A model generated the notes under the pieces. The model had not been told where the DNA came from, made no database searches, and saw only the letters and a list, made by a program, of their open reading frames with translations. DNA of 36,321 bases from an uncultured Lachnospiraceae bacterium (GTDB lineage Bacteria; Bacillota; Clostridia; Lachnospirales; Lachnospiraceae). Below, piece by piece: positions 23,280 to 29,839 of the stretch (within the stretch, counting starts at the first letter, position 1; every line of letters begins with the position of its first letter). The position numbers and the translations under genes are program-made. The DNA lies in assembly GCA_959022495.1 (NCBI GenBank), contig CAUEYX010000030.1:1-36321 (forward strand). The letters run 5' to 3'.

Positions 23280-24253
23280 CGGATAAGTATGGACAGGATA
23301 AAGGATATATGGAGCACTGCGGGGCGGAGTTCAACGTTGGACAGGATAATGATTTTGAGTTCAAGATCCAGAATCAGCTTTTCAGTGATGACCGGCACCG
23401 GAAGAACTGCCGTGTATTTGCGGAGAACACGGAGTATGGCGGACTGATCCGCAATATAAACCCGGTTACGGAAGAACATATTGTAAAGCTGACAGGGCCT
23501 ACGTGGCGGGGAATTCTGAACCAGCGCGCGATCAATCCTTTGAACAATACATACGTCATTCTACAGGGCGAGGCAAATGCAGTATTATCCCAGTATATTG
23601 AAAATTTGGGGCTGTCGGAACTTTATACAGTATCTGAGGCAGACAGCGGGATTATGCTGGACTATCAGGTTCCACAGCAGAGCATGCTGCTGGATGCTTT
23701 TACCGCCGCGCTGGATAATGCCGGAGCCCGGCTGGACATGAAATATCAGCCGGGCGGGGCGAATCAGAAGGGATATGTACTGCTGTGCGCCAAGAAGATT
23801 GCTGACTATTCGGAAATGATTGAGATCAGTGAGGACGGAAATGTAAAGCTGGACATCCTGGACTGCCAGGATGGAGTAAATCATCTGATCTGTTACGGGA
23901 AAAAGAAAGTCGAACCAAGACCGAGGGCAGACTTGTACGCCTGGCCGGATGGCAGCATACAGAAAACAGCTTATTATACAGGGCTGGATCTGATCGAACA
24001 GTATTATGAAGATACTGGTGCCGAGACAGAGCAGGAACTTGAGGAGAGCGGGCGTGAAAAGTTCGCTGACCTGATGAATTATAAGCAGCTGAAAATATCC
24101 GTATCGGACATGGATCTTGAGCTGGGCGATATTGTCGGCGGCCGGGAGAGAATCACAGGCATCTATATGACTTCACCTGTGGTCCGCAAAATTGTATCAG
24201 TGACCGGTAAAGGAGAAATGAGTATTGATTATAAACTGAAAGGAGAGAACTGA
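23264..24253 (+). CDS. Baseplate hub/tail protein (Gp37-like)
   Basis: A 329-residue protein with features of the siphovirus Gp37-like or Tal N-terminal hub family: VTDKYGQDKGYMEHCGAEFN, then ENTEYGGLIRNINPVTEEHI, and the KLTGPTWRGILNQRAI segment that recurs in this family, with ITGIYMTSPVVRKIVSV near the end. It is shorter than Tal proteins that carry lytic domains and has no visible peptidase or lysozyme motif. It overlaps the distal tail gene and ends two bases before the receptor-binding candidate, which starts at 24256. Confidence 0.8.
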   Translation: MDFIVTDKYGQDKGYMEHCGAEFNVGQDNDFEFKIQNQLFSDDRHRKNCRVFAENTEYGGLIRNINPVTEEHIVKLTGPTWRGILNQRAINPLNNTYVILQGEANAVLSQYIENLGLSELYTVSEADSGIMLDYQVPQQSMLLDAFTAALDNAGARLDMKYQPGGANQKGYVLLCAKKIADYSEMIEISEDGNVKLDILDCQDGVNHLICYGKKKVEPRPRADLYAWPDGSIQKTAYYTGLDLIEQYYEDTGAETEQELEESGREKFADLMNYKQLKISVSDMDLELGDIVGGRERITGIYMTSPVVRKIVSVTGKGEMSIDYKLKGEN

Positions 24254-24255
24254 AA

Positions 24256-25047
24256 ATGGCAGAACAATTTATAGAATCAACTTTGATGGATGGCTATGCC
24301 GGGGGGGCGCATATAACCGAGACGCAGACAGGGCTTGCAAATCAGGGATTGTACGGAGAGGATGATTATGTACTCTCCGCAGGCAGAAAAGCGGAAGCGC
24401 AGGTGTTGACAAATAACAGTATCAGAATTTTTGACGCGGTTTTTGTAATCCAGGGCCGCCGCGATGTGGTTGCGGCAAACGATTATTCAGACGTCAGCAT
24501 TGACAACGGTGCGCAGGGAATGAATCGAAATGACATCATTGTGAGGCGGTATACAAAAGATGAGAGTTCTGAGATTGAGACTACAGAATATGCGGTTATA
24601 AAAGGCACGCCTGCATCCGGCGAGGCAGAGGACCCGGAGGTGACAACGGGGGATCTTAGAAGCGGGGCGATGCTTCATGAGATGAAGCTGTACAGGGTGA
24701 AGCTGGAGGGGCTGAATATTGTTGCGGTGGAGCCGTTGTTTCAAGTGCTCCCAACGTTATCTCAATTAGAAATTCCGGATATTGTGATAACAGAAGAGGT
24801 GATCGGACCATACACGATCAACAATCAGAATGCTATAACACAGGAACTTCAGATGACGCCGCCAGATGGATACGAATTAGTATTACCGATTGTGGGACAA
24901 ACAGGTTCAAGGTATGTATATGCATATTCATGTGTTGTGAATACATCAGTAAATAATGGGTATATCATCCAATTGGCAAATTTTTCGGGATATAGCGCAT
25001 CTGCTTCTCCCAAAATGTATTATATCTGCAAAAAATTAAGCAGTTAA
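24256..25047 (+). CDS. Baseplate/receptor-binding protein candidate
   Basis: A 263-residue protein. The N-terminal 150 residues (MAEQFIESTLMDGYAGGAHI, then DYVLSAGRKAEAQVLTNNSI, RRYTKDESSEIETTEYAVI) look like the conserved baseplate-docking domain found at this place in many Gram-positive phages. The C-terminal region, from about 180 on, is asparagine/serine-rich and less familiar, as expected for a host-recognition tip. AAGGAGAG precedes ATG 24256. It is the only candidate for target specificity of the particle in this locus. No chaperone or second fibre gene is visible. Confidence 0.75.
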   Translation: MAEQFIESTLMDGYAGGAHITETQTGLANQGLYGEDDYVLSAGRKAEAQVLTNNSIRIFDAVFVIQGRRDVVAANDYSDVSIDNGAQGMNRNDIIVRRYTKDESSEIETTEYAVIKGTPASGEAEDPEVTTGDLRSGAMLHEMKLYRVKLEGLNIVAVEPLFQVLPTLSQLEIPDIVITEEVIGPYTINNQNAITQELQMTPPDGYELVLPIVGQTGSRYVYAYSCVVNTSVNNGYIIQLANFSGYSASASPKMYYICKKLSS

Positions 25048-25068
25048 CATTAAGTGGAAAAGAGGTGT

Positions 25069-25542
25069 ATGAAGGAAGTGGATAAGATTAAGGTGGAGTT
25101 CACAGCTATTATAGGAGTAGTATCAAGTATTTTAGGGGTACTGTTCGTCCCTGTCATGCTGCTTGTTTTATGTAACATAATCGACTATATAACAGGGCTG
25201 CTTGCGACACCGGGCAGGGAAGAAAAGATCCGTTCGTATAAAAGCATCCGGGGGATCATTAAAAAGGTGGCTATGTGGCTGCTGGTAATTGTAGGTGCTG
25301 TAATGGATCAGCTTATTAAATATTCAATAGAAACCGTTGGGCTTTCTGTACCATTTACATTTTTAATCGCATGCGTCGTTACGATATGGCTGATATGCAA
25401 TGAATTGATAAGTATACTCGAGAATATATCTGACATTGGCTTGACCCTTCCGGGATTTTTACAAAACATTGTGTATTACATAAAGGACCAGTCAGAGTTA
25501 AAGATGGATATAGAAAACGAAAAGGATTCAGGAGGCGTGTAA
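25069..25542 (+). CDS. Phage holin family protein
   Basis: A 157-residue membrane protein of the toxin-secretion/phage-lysis holin family. There are three to four hydrophobic helices (about 12-40, 65-85, 90-115) with the family segment CNIIDYITGLLATPGREEKI and a soluble, charged tail (about 140-157). ATG 25069 is chosen over the in-frame GTG 25054 because AAGAGGTG sits right upstream of ATG. It forms membrane holes that let the endolysin reach the wall. It precedes the endolysin gene by 48 bases. Confidence 0.92.
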   Translation: MKEVDKIKVEFTAIIGVVSSILGVLFVPVMLLVLCNIIDYITGLLATPGREEKIRSYKSIRGIIKKVAMWLLVIVGAVMDQLIKYSIETVGLSVPFTFLIACVVTIWLICNELISILENISDIGLTLPGFLQNIVYYIKDQSELKMDIENEKDSGGV

Positions 25543-25590
25543 CAGCGAGCTCCCATAATGTTGTGATTGCGTGGCAGGAAAGGAGAAAAT

Positions 25591-26550
25591 ATGTTGTTAA
25601 AAGAAATTGCGGTACGATTGATGGAACATTTATGTAATCATGACTGGCACGGGTACAGTCAGGTGAGCCGATATGGCGACGGAGAGGGGGCCTGCCAGGT
25701 GCAGATGAACGGCAGGACCTATTATCTGGAGCAGGGAGACCGGGACTGCAGTTCAGCAGTTATTTCTGCATTTGAGGCTGCGGGCATCTCCTGCGGCGGA
25801 GCTGTATATACAGGAAATATGCGTATCTGTATGGTGGGAACGGGGAATTTCCGCTGGCATCCTATGACTGATGGATATATCGCCCGGCGGGGAGATCTGT
25901 ACCTGAACGAGGCAAACCATACTGCAATGTGCACTTCCTCTGTTCCGGATATGCTGGCAGAGTTTTCGATCTCTGAGACAGGAGGTATCGATGGAGCAGA
26001 GGGAGACCAGACTGGGAGAGAATCGTATATCCACGCATACTATGATTATCCATGGGATGGCATTTTAGAGTGTATCTGTACTGCCACGGATGATGACGCT
26101 GCACCGGCAAGAGAAGAGCCGGATGAACTGGATAATATATTCATGCCGGAATATCGGGTGTATACGGCGGAAGACGGCTGGCTGGAGTGGATGATAGGAT
26201 TGTCCTGCTCGGATGGCTGTGGCGATGATTTCGCCGGGGTGAAAGGGCATATGCATCGCAACGCGCAATTTAAGAACCTTGGTCCCGGAGGGTGGTTCCA
26301 GCTGACTATGAAGAGACAGGGAGAACTGCCGAGGAACCAGGAGAACACAGATCTGTCCGACTACATCACAGGTTATACGATCTATTACGGTACACCGGAA
26401 CCGGGCAGGACCGGATACTATAAGGCAAAATACCGTGTGTCTCCGGCCGGGAGAGATTATCTTAAATGGGAGTATGATGACGAGGATGGCGGCGCGGGAG
26501 ATGATGCGAATGGAGTGGACAGGCTTCAGCTGACTCTTAAAAGATCTTAA
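25591..26550 (+). CDS. Phage endolysin with NlpC/P60-like amidohydrolase domain
   Basis: A 319-residue wall hydrolase. The N-terminal domain (about 1-155) has the pair C53 in GDRDCSSAVISAFEAAG and H110 in EANHTAMC, typical of the CHAP/NlpC-P60-like peptidoglycan amidohydrolases of Gram-positive phages. An acidic linker (about 165-195) is followed by a C-terminal domain (about 195-319) with YRVYTAEDGWLEWM and ITGYTIYYGTPEPGRTG segments, likely wall binding, of a type frequent in clostridial endolysins. ATG 25591 has AAAGGAG upstream. With the holin it releases the particles. A terminator follows at 26599. Confidence 0.9.
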   Translation: MLLKEIAVRLMEHLCNHDWHGYSQVSRYGDGEGACQVQMNGRTYYLEQGDRDCSSAVISAFEAAGISCGGAVYTGNMRICMVGTGNFRWHPMTDGYIARRGDLYLNEANHTAMCTSSVPDMLAEFSISETGGIDGAEGDQTGRESYIHAYYDYPWDGILECICTATDDDAAPAREEPDELDNIFMPEYRVYTAEDGWLEWMIGLSCSDGCGDDFAGVKGHMHRNAQFKNLGPGGWFQLTMKRQGELPRNQENTDLSDYITGYTIYYGTPEPGRTGYYKAKYRVSPAGRDYLKWEYDDEDGGAGDDANGVDRLQLTLKRS

Positions 26551-26598
26551 AAAGAGTATTTACACGATAAATCTTTAGAAAATCTTTAAAATCTAATG

Positions 26599-26655
26599 AC
26601 AGCCCCCTTAAGATTTACAGGATATCCTGTAGAAAGTGAAAGGGGGCTGTATTTT
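26599..26655 (+). terminator. Terminator-like hairpin after the lysis genes, holding the dedA ribosome binding site
   Basis: ACAGCCCCCTT (26599-26609) pairs perfectly with AAGGGGGCTGT (26640-26650), with ATTTTT directly after. An inner palindrome ACAGGATATCCTGT lies at 26617-26630. It is a good terminator for the tailocin transcript. The 3' arm AAGGGGG also serves as the ribosome binding site of dedA, ten bases before ATG 26657, so folding would block dedA translation on read-through messages. Confidence 0.75.
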
Positions 26656-26656
26656 T

Positions 26657-27166
26657 ATGTCAATTCAAGAGCTTACCAACTATTTTATTCAATATGGCGC
26701 TTTTTTCATCTATCTGATTGTACTGCTGGAGTATATGAATCTCCCGGGATTTCCGGCGGGGGTTATCATGCCGCTGGCAGGGATCTGGGCGGCGAGGGGC
26801 CAGATCAGCTTTCCGGTTGTAATGCTGCTTACTGTAGCCGCCGGGCTTACCGGAAGCTGGGCGCTGTATCTGCTGGGGAGATACGGTGGCGGAAAAGTAA
26901 TGGGATTTTATTTCAAGAAATTTCCCAAGCATCAGCCTGTGATTGAAGAGAAGATGGAATTTTTGAGACAGAAGGGGTGCGTGGGAGTGTTTGTCAGCAA
27001 GCTGCTCCCCATGGTCAGAACCCTTATTTCGATTCCTGCGGGGATGGTCAGGATGAATTTCACCAAGTATACGCTCAGCTCCCTTGGAGGGATCTTTCTC
27101 TGGAACCTGGCATTTGTCGGGGCGGGATATTTCTTCGGGGACGCGGCGATCGAATTTTTTACGTAA
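26657..27166 (+). CDS. DedA family membrane protein
   Basis: A 169-residue integral membrane protein of the DedA/SNARE-associated family. Hallmarks are the opening LLEYMNLPGFPAGVIMPLAG, the GLTGSWALYLLGRYGG segment and FVSKLLPMVRTLISIPAGM followed by VRMNFTKY, the core signature. DedA proteins act in phospholipid (undecaprenyl phosphate or phosphatidylethanolamine) flipping and membrane homeostasis. ATG 26657 is favoured; GTG 26636 lies inside the hairpin. It precedes a glycolipid-type glycosyltransferase and an acyltransferase gene, so a lipid-envelope theme is likely. Confidence 0.9.
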   Translation: MSIQELTNYFIQYGAFFIYLIVLLEYMNLPGFPAGVIMPLAGIWAARGQISFPVVMLLTVAAGLTGSWALYLLGRYGGGKVMGFYFKKFPKHQPVIEEKMEFLRQKGCVGVFVSKLLPMVRTLISIPAGMVRMNFTKYTLSSLGGIFLWNLAFVGAGYFFGDAAIEFFT

Positions 27167-27191
27167 GTGGGCATAAAGGAGGCTGGGATGA

Positions 27192-28511
27192 ATGAGGATC
27201 GCAATGCTTACAAATAATTACAGACCATTTGTGGGCGGTGTGCCGATCTCGGTGGAGAGGCAGGCGCAGGAGCTCATAAAGCTGGGGCATGAGGTCACGG
27301 TTTTTGCCCCCTGTTATGGAGATACGGAAGAAGAGAGGGAGGCAGTGATCCGCGCGGATGAAAAGGCGCCGGAGAAAGTTGTACGGTATCAGACCCAGAG
27401 GAGAAAAATGGAGAATGGCATGGTTTATCCTTCTGTATTTCCGAAAGAGATCACGCGGACATTCGAAAGAGAGGTGTTTGACTGTATTCATGTACACCAC
27501 CCTATGTTTGTCGGTCCTCTGGGAGTAAAACTAGGGAAGAAATACGACATACCGGTTATCTTCACCTGCCATACACGCTACGAGGATTATCTTCACTATC
27601 TGCCGGTATTCCGCGTCAGCGGCGCCGGATGGATGAAGAAAAGAGCAGTAGAATGGATCAAAACAAGGGTGATCCCCACTTACATGCGGTGGTTCGCAAA
27701 TCAGTGCGCGCTTGTGCTTGCGCCGTCGGCGGGGATGCGGCAGGTACTCAGAGAATATGGCATGACGAGCCGATGTGCGGTTTTCCCTACCGGGCTGGAG
27801 GAGAGTTTCTTCAAGAAAGATCCCGCACGGGCTGAACAGATCCGGGAGAAATATGGGAAAGGTAAAAAACACCTTTTCATTACAGTATCCCGACTGGAGA
27901 AGGAAAAGAACTATGGATTTCTGTTAAGAGGAATTGCGGACCTAAAGCGCAGGATGGGGGAGGATTTCCATGTACTGATCTTAGGTGATGGCAGCCAGAA
28001 ATCCGAATTAAAGGTGAGGGCATCCTTCCTGGGGGTCCAGGATTTAGTTACGTTCGCGGGCAATGTTCCCAATGGGGAGGTCAAACATTATCTGGCAGCT
28101 GCGGATCTATTCTTATTTGCTTCTACATCTGAGACGCAGGGGATTGTCCTGGCGGAGTCATTTGCCGCAGGCACTCCGGTTGTGGCTGTGCGAGCTGTGG
28201 GGACAGACGATATCATAGAGAATGGGATAAACGGCTTCCTGACAGAAGAATCAGAGGCTGAATGGGCTGACCGTGTGGCGGAAGCGCTCTGCGGGGGAAG
28301 GCTGGAGCAGATGAAAAAGGCGGCAGCATCAGCTGCCGAAAATTACCGTTCGTCCAGGCTTGCCAGATATGAAGAGATGCTCTACAATCAATGTATCTGT
28401 GAAAAAAGAGCGGACGTGTGGATTTACAGACAGGATCAGGATAGAAAGGAAGAGGTGCGCTATGAAGCTGAAGAAGACTGCGGAGAGCATTCTGCAATGG
28501 CTGTTCACTAG
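27192..28511 (+). CDS. GT4 family glycosyltransferase, glycolipid-synthesis type
   Basis: A 439-residue glycosyltransferase with two Rossmann-like halves. The N-terminal half has NNYRPFVGGVPISVERQAQE and IHVHHPMFVGPLGV. The C-terminal half has VSRLEKEKNYGFLLRGIADL, the LVTFAGNVPNGEVKHYL segment and the GT4 signature ETQGIVLAESFAAGTPVVAV. This arrangement resembles the 1,2-diacylglycerol glucosyltransferases that make membrane glucolipids and lipoteichoic acid anchors, but the acceptor cannot be read with certainty. AAAGGAGG lies nine bases before ATG 27192. The 3' end overlaps the acyltransferase gene by 50 bases. Confidence 0.9.
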   Translation: MRIAMLTNNYRPFVGGVPISVERQAQELIKLGHEVTVFAPCYGDTEEEREAVIRADEKAPEKVVRYQTQRRKMENGMVYPSVFPKEITRTFEREVFDCIHVHHPMFVGPLGVKLGKKYDIPVIFTCHTRYEDYLHYLPVFRVSGAGWMKKRAVEWIKTRVIPTYMRWFANQCALVLAPSAGMRQVLREYGMTSRCAVFPTGLEESFFKKDPARAEQIREKYGKGKKHLFITVSRLEKEKNYGFLLRGIADLKRRMGEDFHVLILGDGSQKSELKVRASFLGVQDLVTFAGNVPNGEVKHYLAAADLFLFASTSETQGIVLAESFAAGTPVVAVRAVGTDDIIENGINGFLTEESEAEWADRVAEALCGGRLEQMKKAAASAAENYRSSRLARYEEMLYNQCICEKRADVWIYRQDQDRKEEVRYEAEEDCGEHSAMAVH

Positions 28512-29094
28512 GTATCTTGCGCTGGTGGACCGTACGGTTAAGATCGAATGGCGTGAGGAAAATACATACGGGGACAGTCAGATATTTGGGTTCTGGCATG
28601 AAGACAGCTTCTTTATGAATCTTGTGCTGGAGAAACTGTCGCACAAGACGACCCCGGTGGATGTGATTGTGACGGCAGACACAAGAGGAAATTATATAGA
28701 ACATATGATCAAAAAATGCGGAGGAAGCGCACTGCGGGTGCCGGATGGTTTTGGGGCTTTTGCCGCACTGAAGAAAATTGTACAGGACTCTTATGAAAAA
28801 GAACACTCCATCGCTGTTGCCCTGGACGGGCCGCTGGGACCGCGGCATATACCGAAGAAGCTTGCGTTTTACCTGTCGGAGCATGCGGAGGAAGAGTTTG
28901 TCGGGATCAGCCTTTCCTACTCTTCCTGTCTTAGACTGACACGCAGATGGGATAAATATGTAATACCGCTGCCATTTACCAAAGTAACGGTGGCTGTGAA
29001 AAATTACGGGATTGTTGCCAAAAAGGCGATTCCGGCGCTTCCTGTGGATGCGGAAATTGTGAACGGGGTCAGACCCCTTCCGGAAGGGGCCTGA
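28462..29094 (+). CDS. DUF374 family lysophospholipid acyltransferase-like protein
   Basis: A 210-residue protein of the DUF374 family, related to the acyltransferases of lipid A and phospholipid synthesis. Characteristic segments are IFGFWHEDSFFMNLVLE, whose WHE replaces the HX4D-type pocket, VTADTRGNYIEHMIKKCGGS and SIAVALDGPLGPRHIPKKLA. It probably transfers an acyl chain to a lipid in the membrane. ATG 28462, preceded by AAGAGG, lies inside the end of the glycosyltransferase gene, suggesting coupled synthesis. The last residues VRPLPEGA come from the GGGGTCAG hairpin repeat, so the C-terminus has been altered by repeat insertion. Confidence 0.83.
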   Translation: MKLKKTAESILQWLFTRYLALVDRTVKIEWREENTYGDSQIFGFWHEDSFFMNLVLEKLSHKTTPVDVIVTADTRGNYIEHMIKKCGGSALRVPDGFGAFAALKKIVQDSYEKEHSIAVALDGPLGPRHIPKKLAFYLSEHAEEEFVGISLSYSSCLRLTRRWDKYVIPLPFTKVTVAVKNYGIVAKKAIPALPVDAEIVNGVRPLPEGA

Positions 29095-29098
29095 CCCC
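29065..29098. repeat. GC-rich palindromic repeat within the 3' end of the acyltransferase gene
   Basis: GGGGTCAG (29065-29072) and CTGACCCC (29091-29098) bracket the inner palindrome CCCCTTCCGGAAGGGG (29074-29089). It overlaps the stop codon of the acyltransferase (29092-29094). No T-run follows, so it is not a standard terminator. Units of this kind (GGGGTCAGACCCC) occur as dispersed repeats in clostridial genomes, from memory. Confidence 0.7.
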
Positions 29099-29140
29099 TT
29101 TGGGAAATATTTTCAGACAAAAGGAGCTATTTGAGGGAAT

Positions 29141-29839
29141 ATGGAAACAAATCACATTTTGATTGTAGAAGATGACAAAGAAATCCGGGAAGGTGTCCAG
29201 ATCTATCTGAACAGCCAGGGATATAAGGTCTTTCAGGCGGCTGACGGTGTGGAAGGACTGGAGATCATTGATAAGGAGGAGATCCATCTGGCGATTGTGG
29301 ATATTATGATGCCGCGCATGGATGGCATCCGCATGACAATGAAGCTTAGGGAGAAATATGATTTTCCGGTGATTATGCTGTCTGCAAAGTCAGAAGAAGT
29401 GGATAAGATCACAGGACTGAATATCGGGGCCGATGATTATGTGACGAAACCGTTCACGCCCATGGAGCTGATGGCGCGGGTGAACTCTCAGCTGAGGCGT
29501 TACCGGAAATTCCTTGAGAAACTGGCGCCGAAGGAAAATGTACATGTGATTGGCGGACTTGAGATAAACGAGGAGGCCGTGGAAGTGACCATGGATGGAA
29601 ATCTGGTAAAGCTTACGCCCATCGAGTATAAAATACTTCTTCTCCTGGCAAAGAACCCGGGCAGAGTGTTCTCCGCAGAGGAAATCTATGAGCGGGTATG
29701 GCAGGAGAAAGCGATCAATACGGACACAATTATGGTCCATGTAAGGAACATCCGGGAAAAGATCGAGATTGATCCGAAGAATCCGAAATATTTAAAGGTG
29801 GTGTGGGGCGTTGGATATAAGATCGAAAAACAGCCATAA
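29141..29839 (+). CDS. OmpR/VanR-like response regulator
   Basis: A 232-residue response regulator. The receiver domain (about 1-120) has the phosphorylation aspartate D54 in AIVDIMMPRMDG, an acidic pair D11-D12 and the lysine in YVTKPFTP. The winged-helix DNA-binding domain (about 135-230) has LVKLTPIEYKILLLLAKNPG and IMVHVRNIREKIE, close to VanR-type regulators. AAGGAG is upstream of ATG 29141. The kinase gene overlaps its 3' end, giving a cognate pair. Targets are not identified. Confidence 0.95.
   Translation: METNHILIVEDDKEIREGVQIYLNSQGYKVFQAADGVEGLEIIDKEEIHLAIVDIMMPRMDGIRMTMKLREKYDFPVIMLSAKSEEVDKITGLNIGADDYVTKPFTPMELMARVNSQLRRYRKFLEKLAPKENVHVIGGLEINEEAVEVTMDGNLVKLTPIEYKILLLLAKNPGRVFSAEEIYERVWQEKAINTDTIMVHVRNIREKIEIDPKNPKYLKVVWGVGYKIEKQP

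Larger units (their letters stand above)
16923..26655. mobile_element. Candidate F-type (non-contractile) tailocin locus
   Basis: A compact phage-derived block between dinB and dedA. In order it encodes a short ImmA-like protein and an XRE repressor (leftward), then rightward a Prp protease, tail tube, two tail assembly proteins, a zinc-ribbon protein, tape measure, distal tail protein, hub, receptor-binding candidate, holin and endolysin. Integrase, replication, terminase, portal, capsid, head-tail connector and sheath genes are absent, and the genes are tightly packed with intact frames. This matches the content of F-type tailocins such as Listeria monocins. A decaying prophage is the alternative, but preferential loss of every head gene with no tail pseudogene argues against it. 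Confidence 0.7.

Noticed and set aside
16923..26655. Complete prophage
   Set aside because: No integrase, replication, terminase, portal, capsid or connector gene is present in the window, and no attachment-site repeats were found at the edges.
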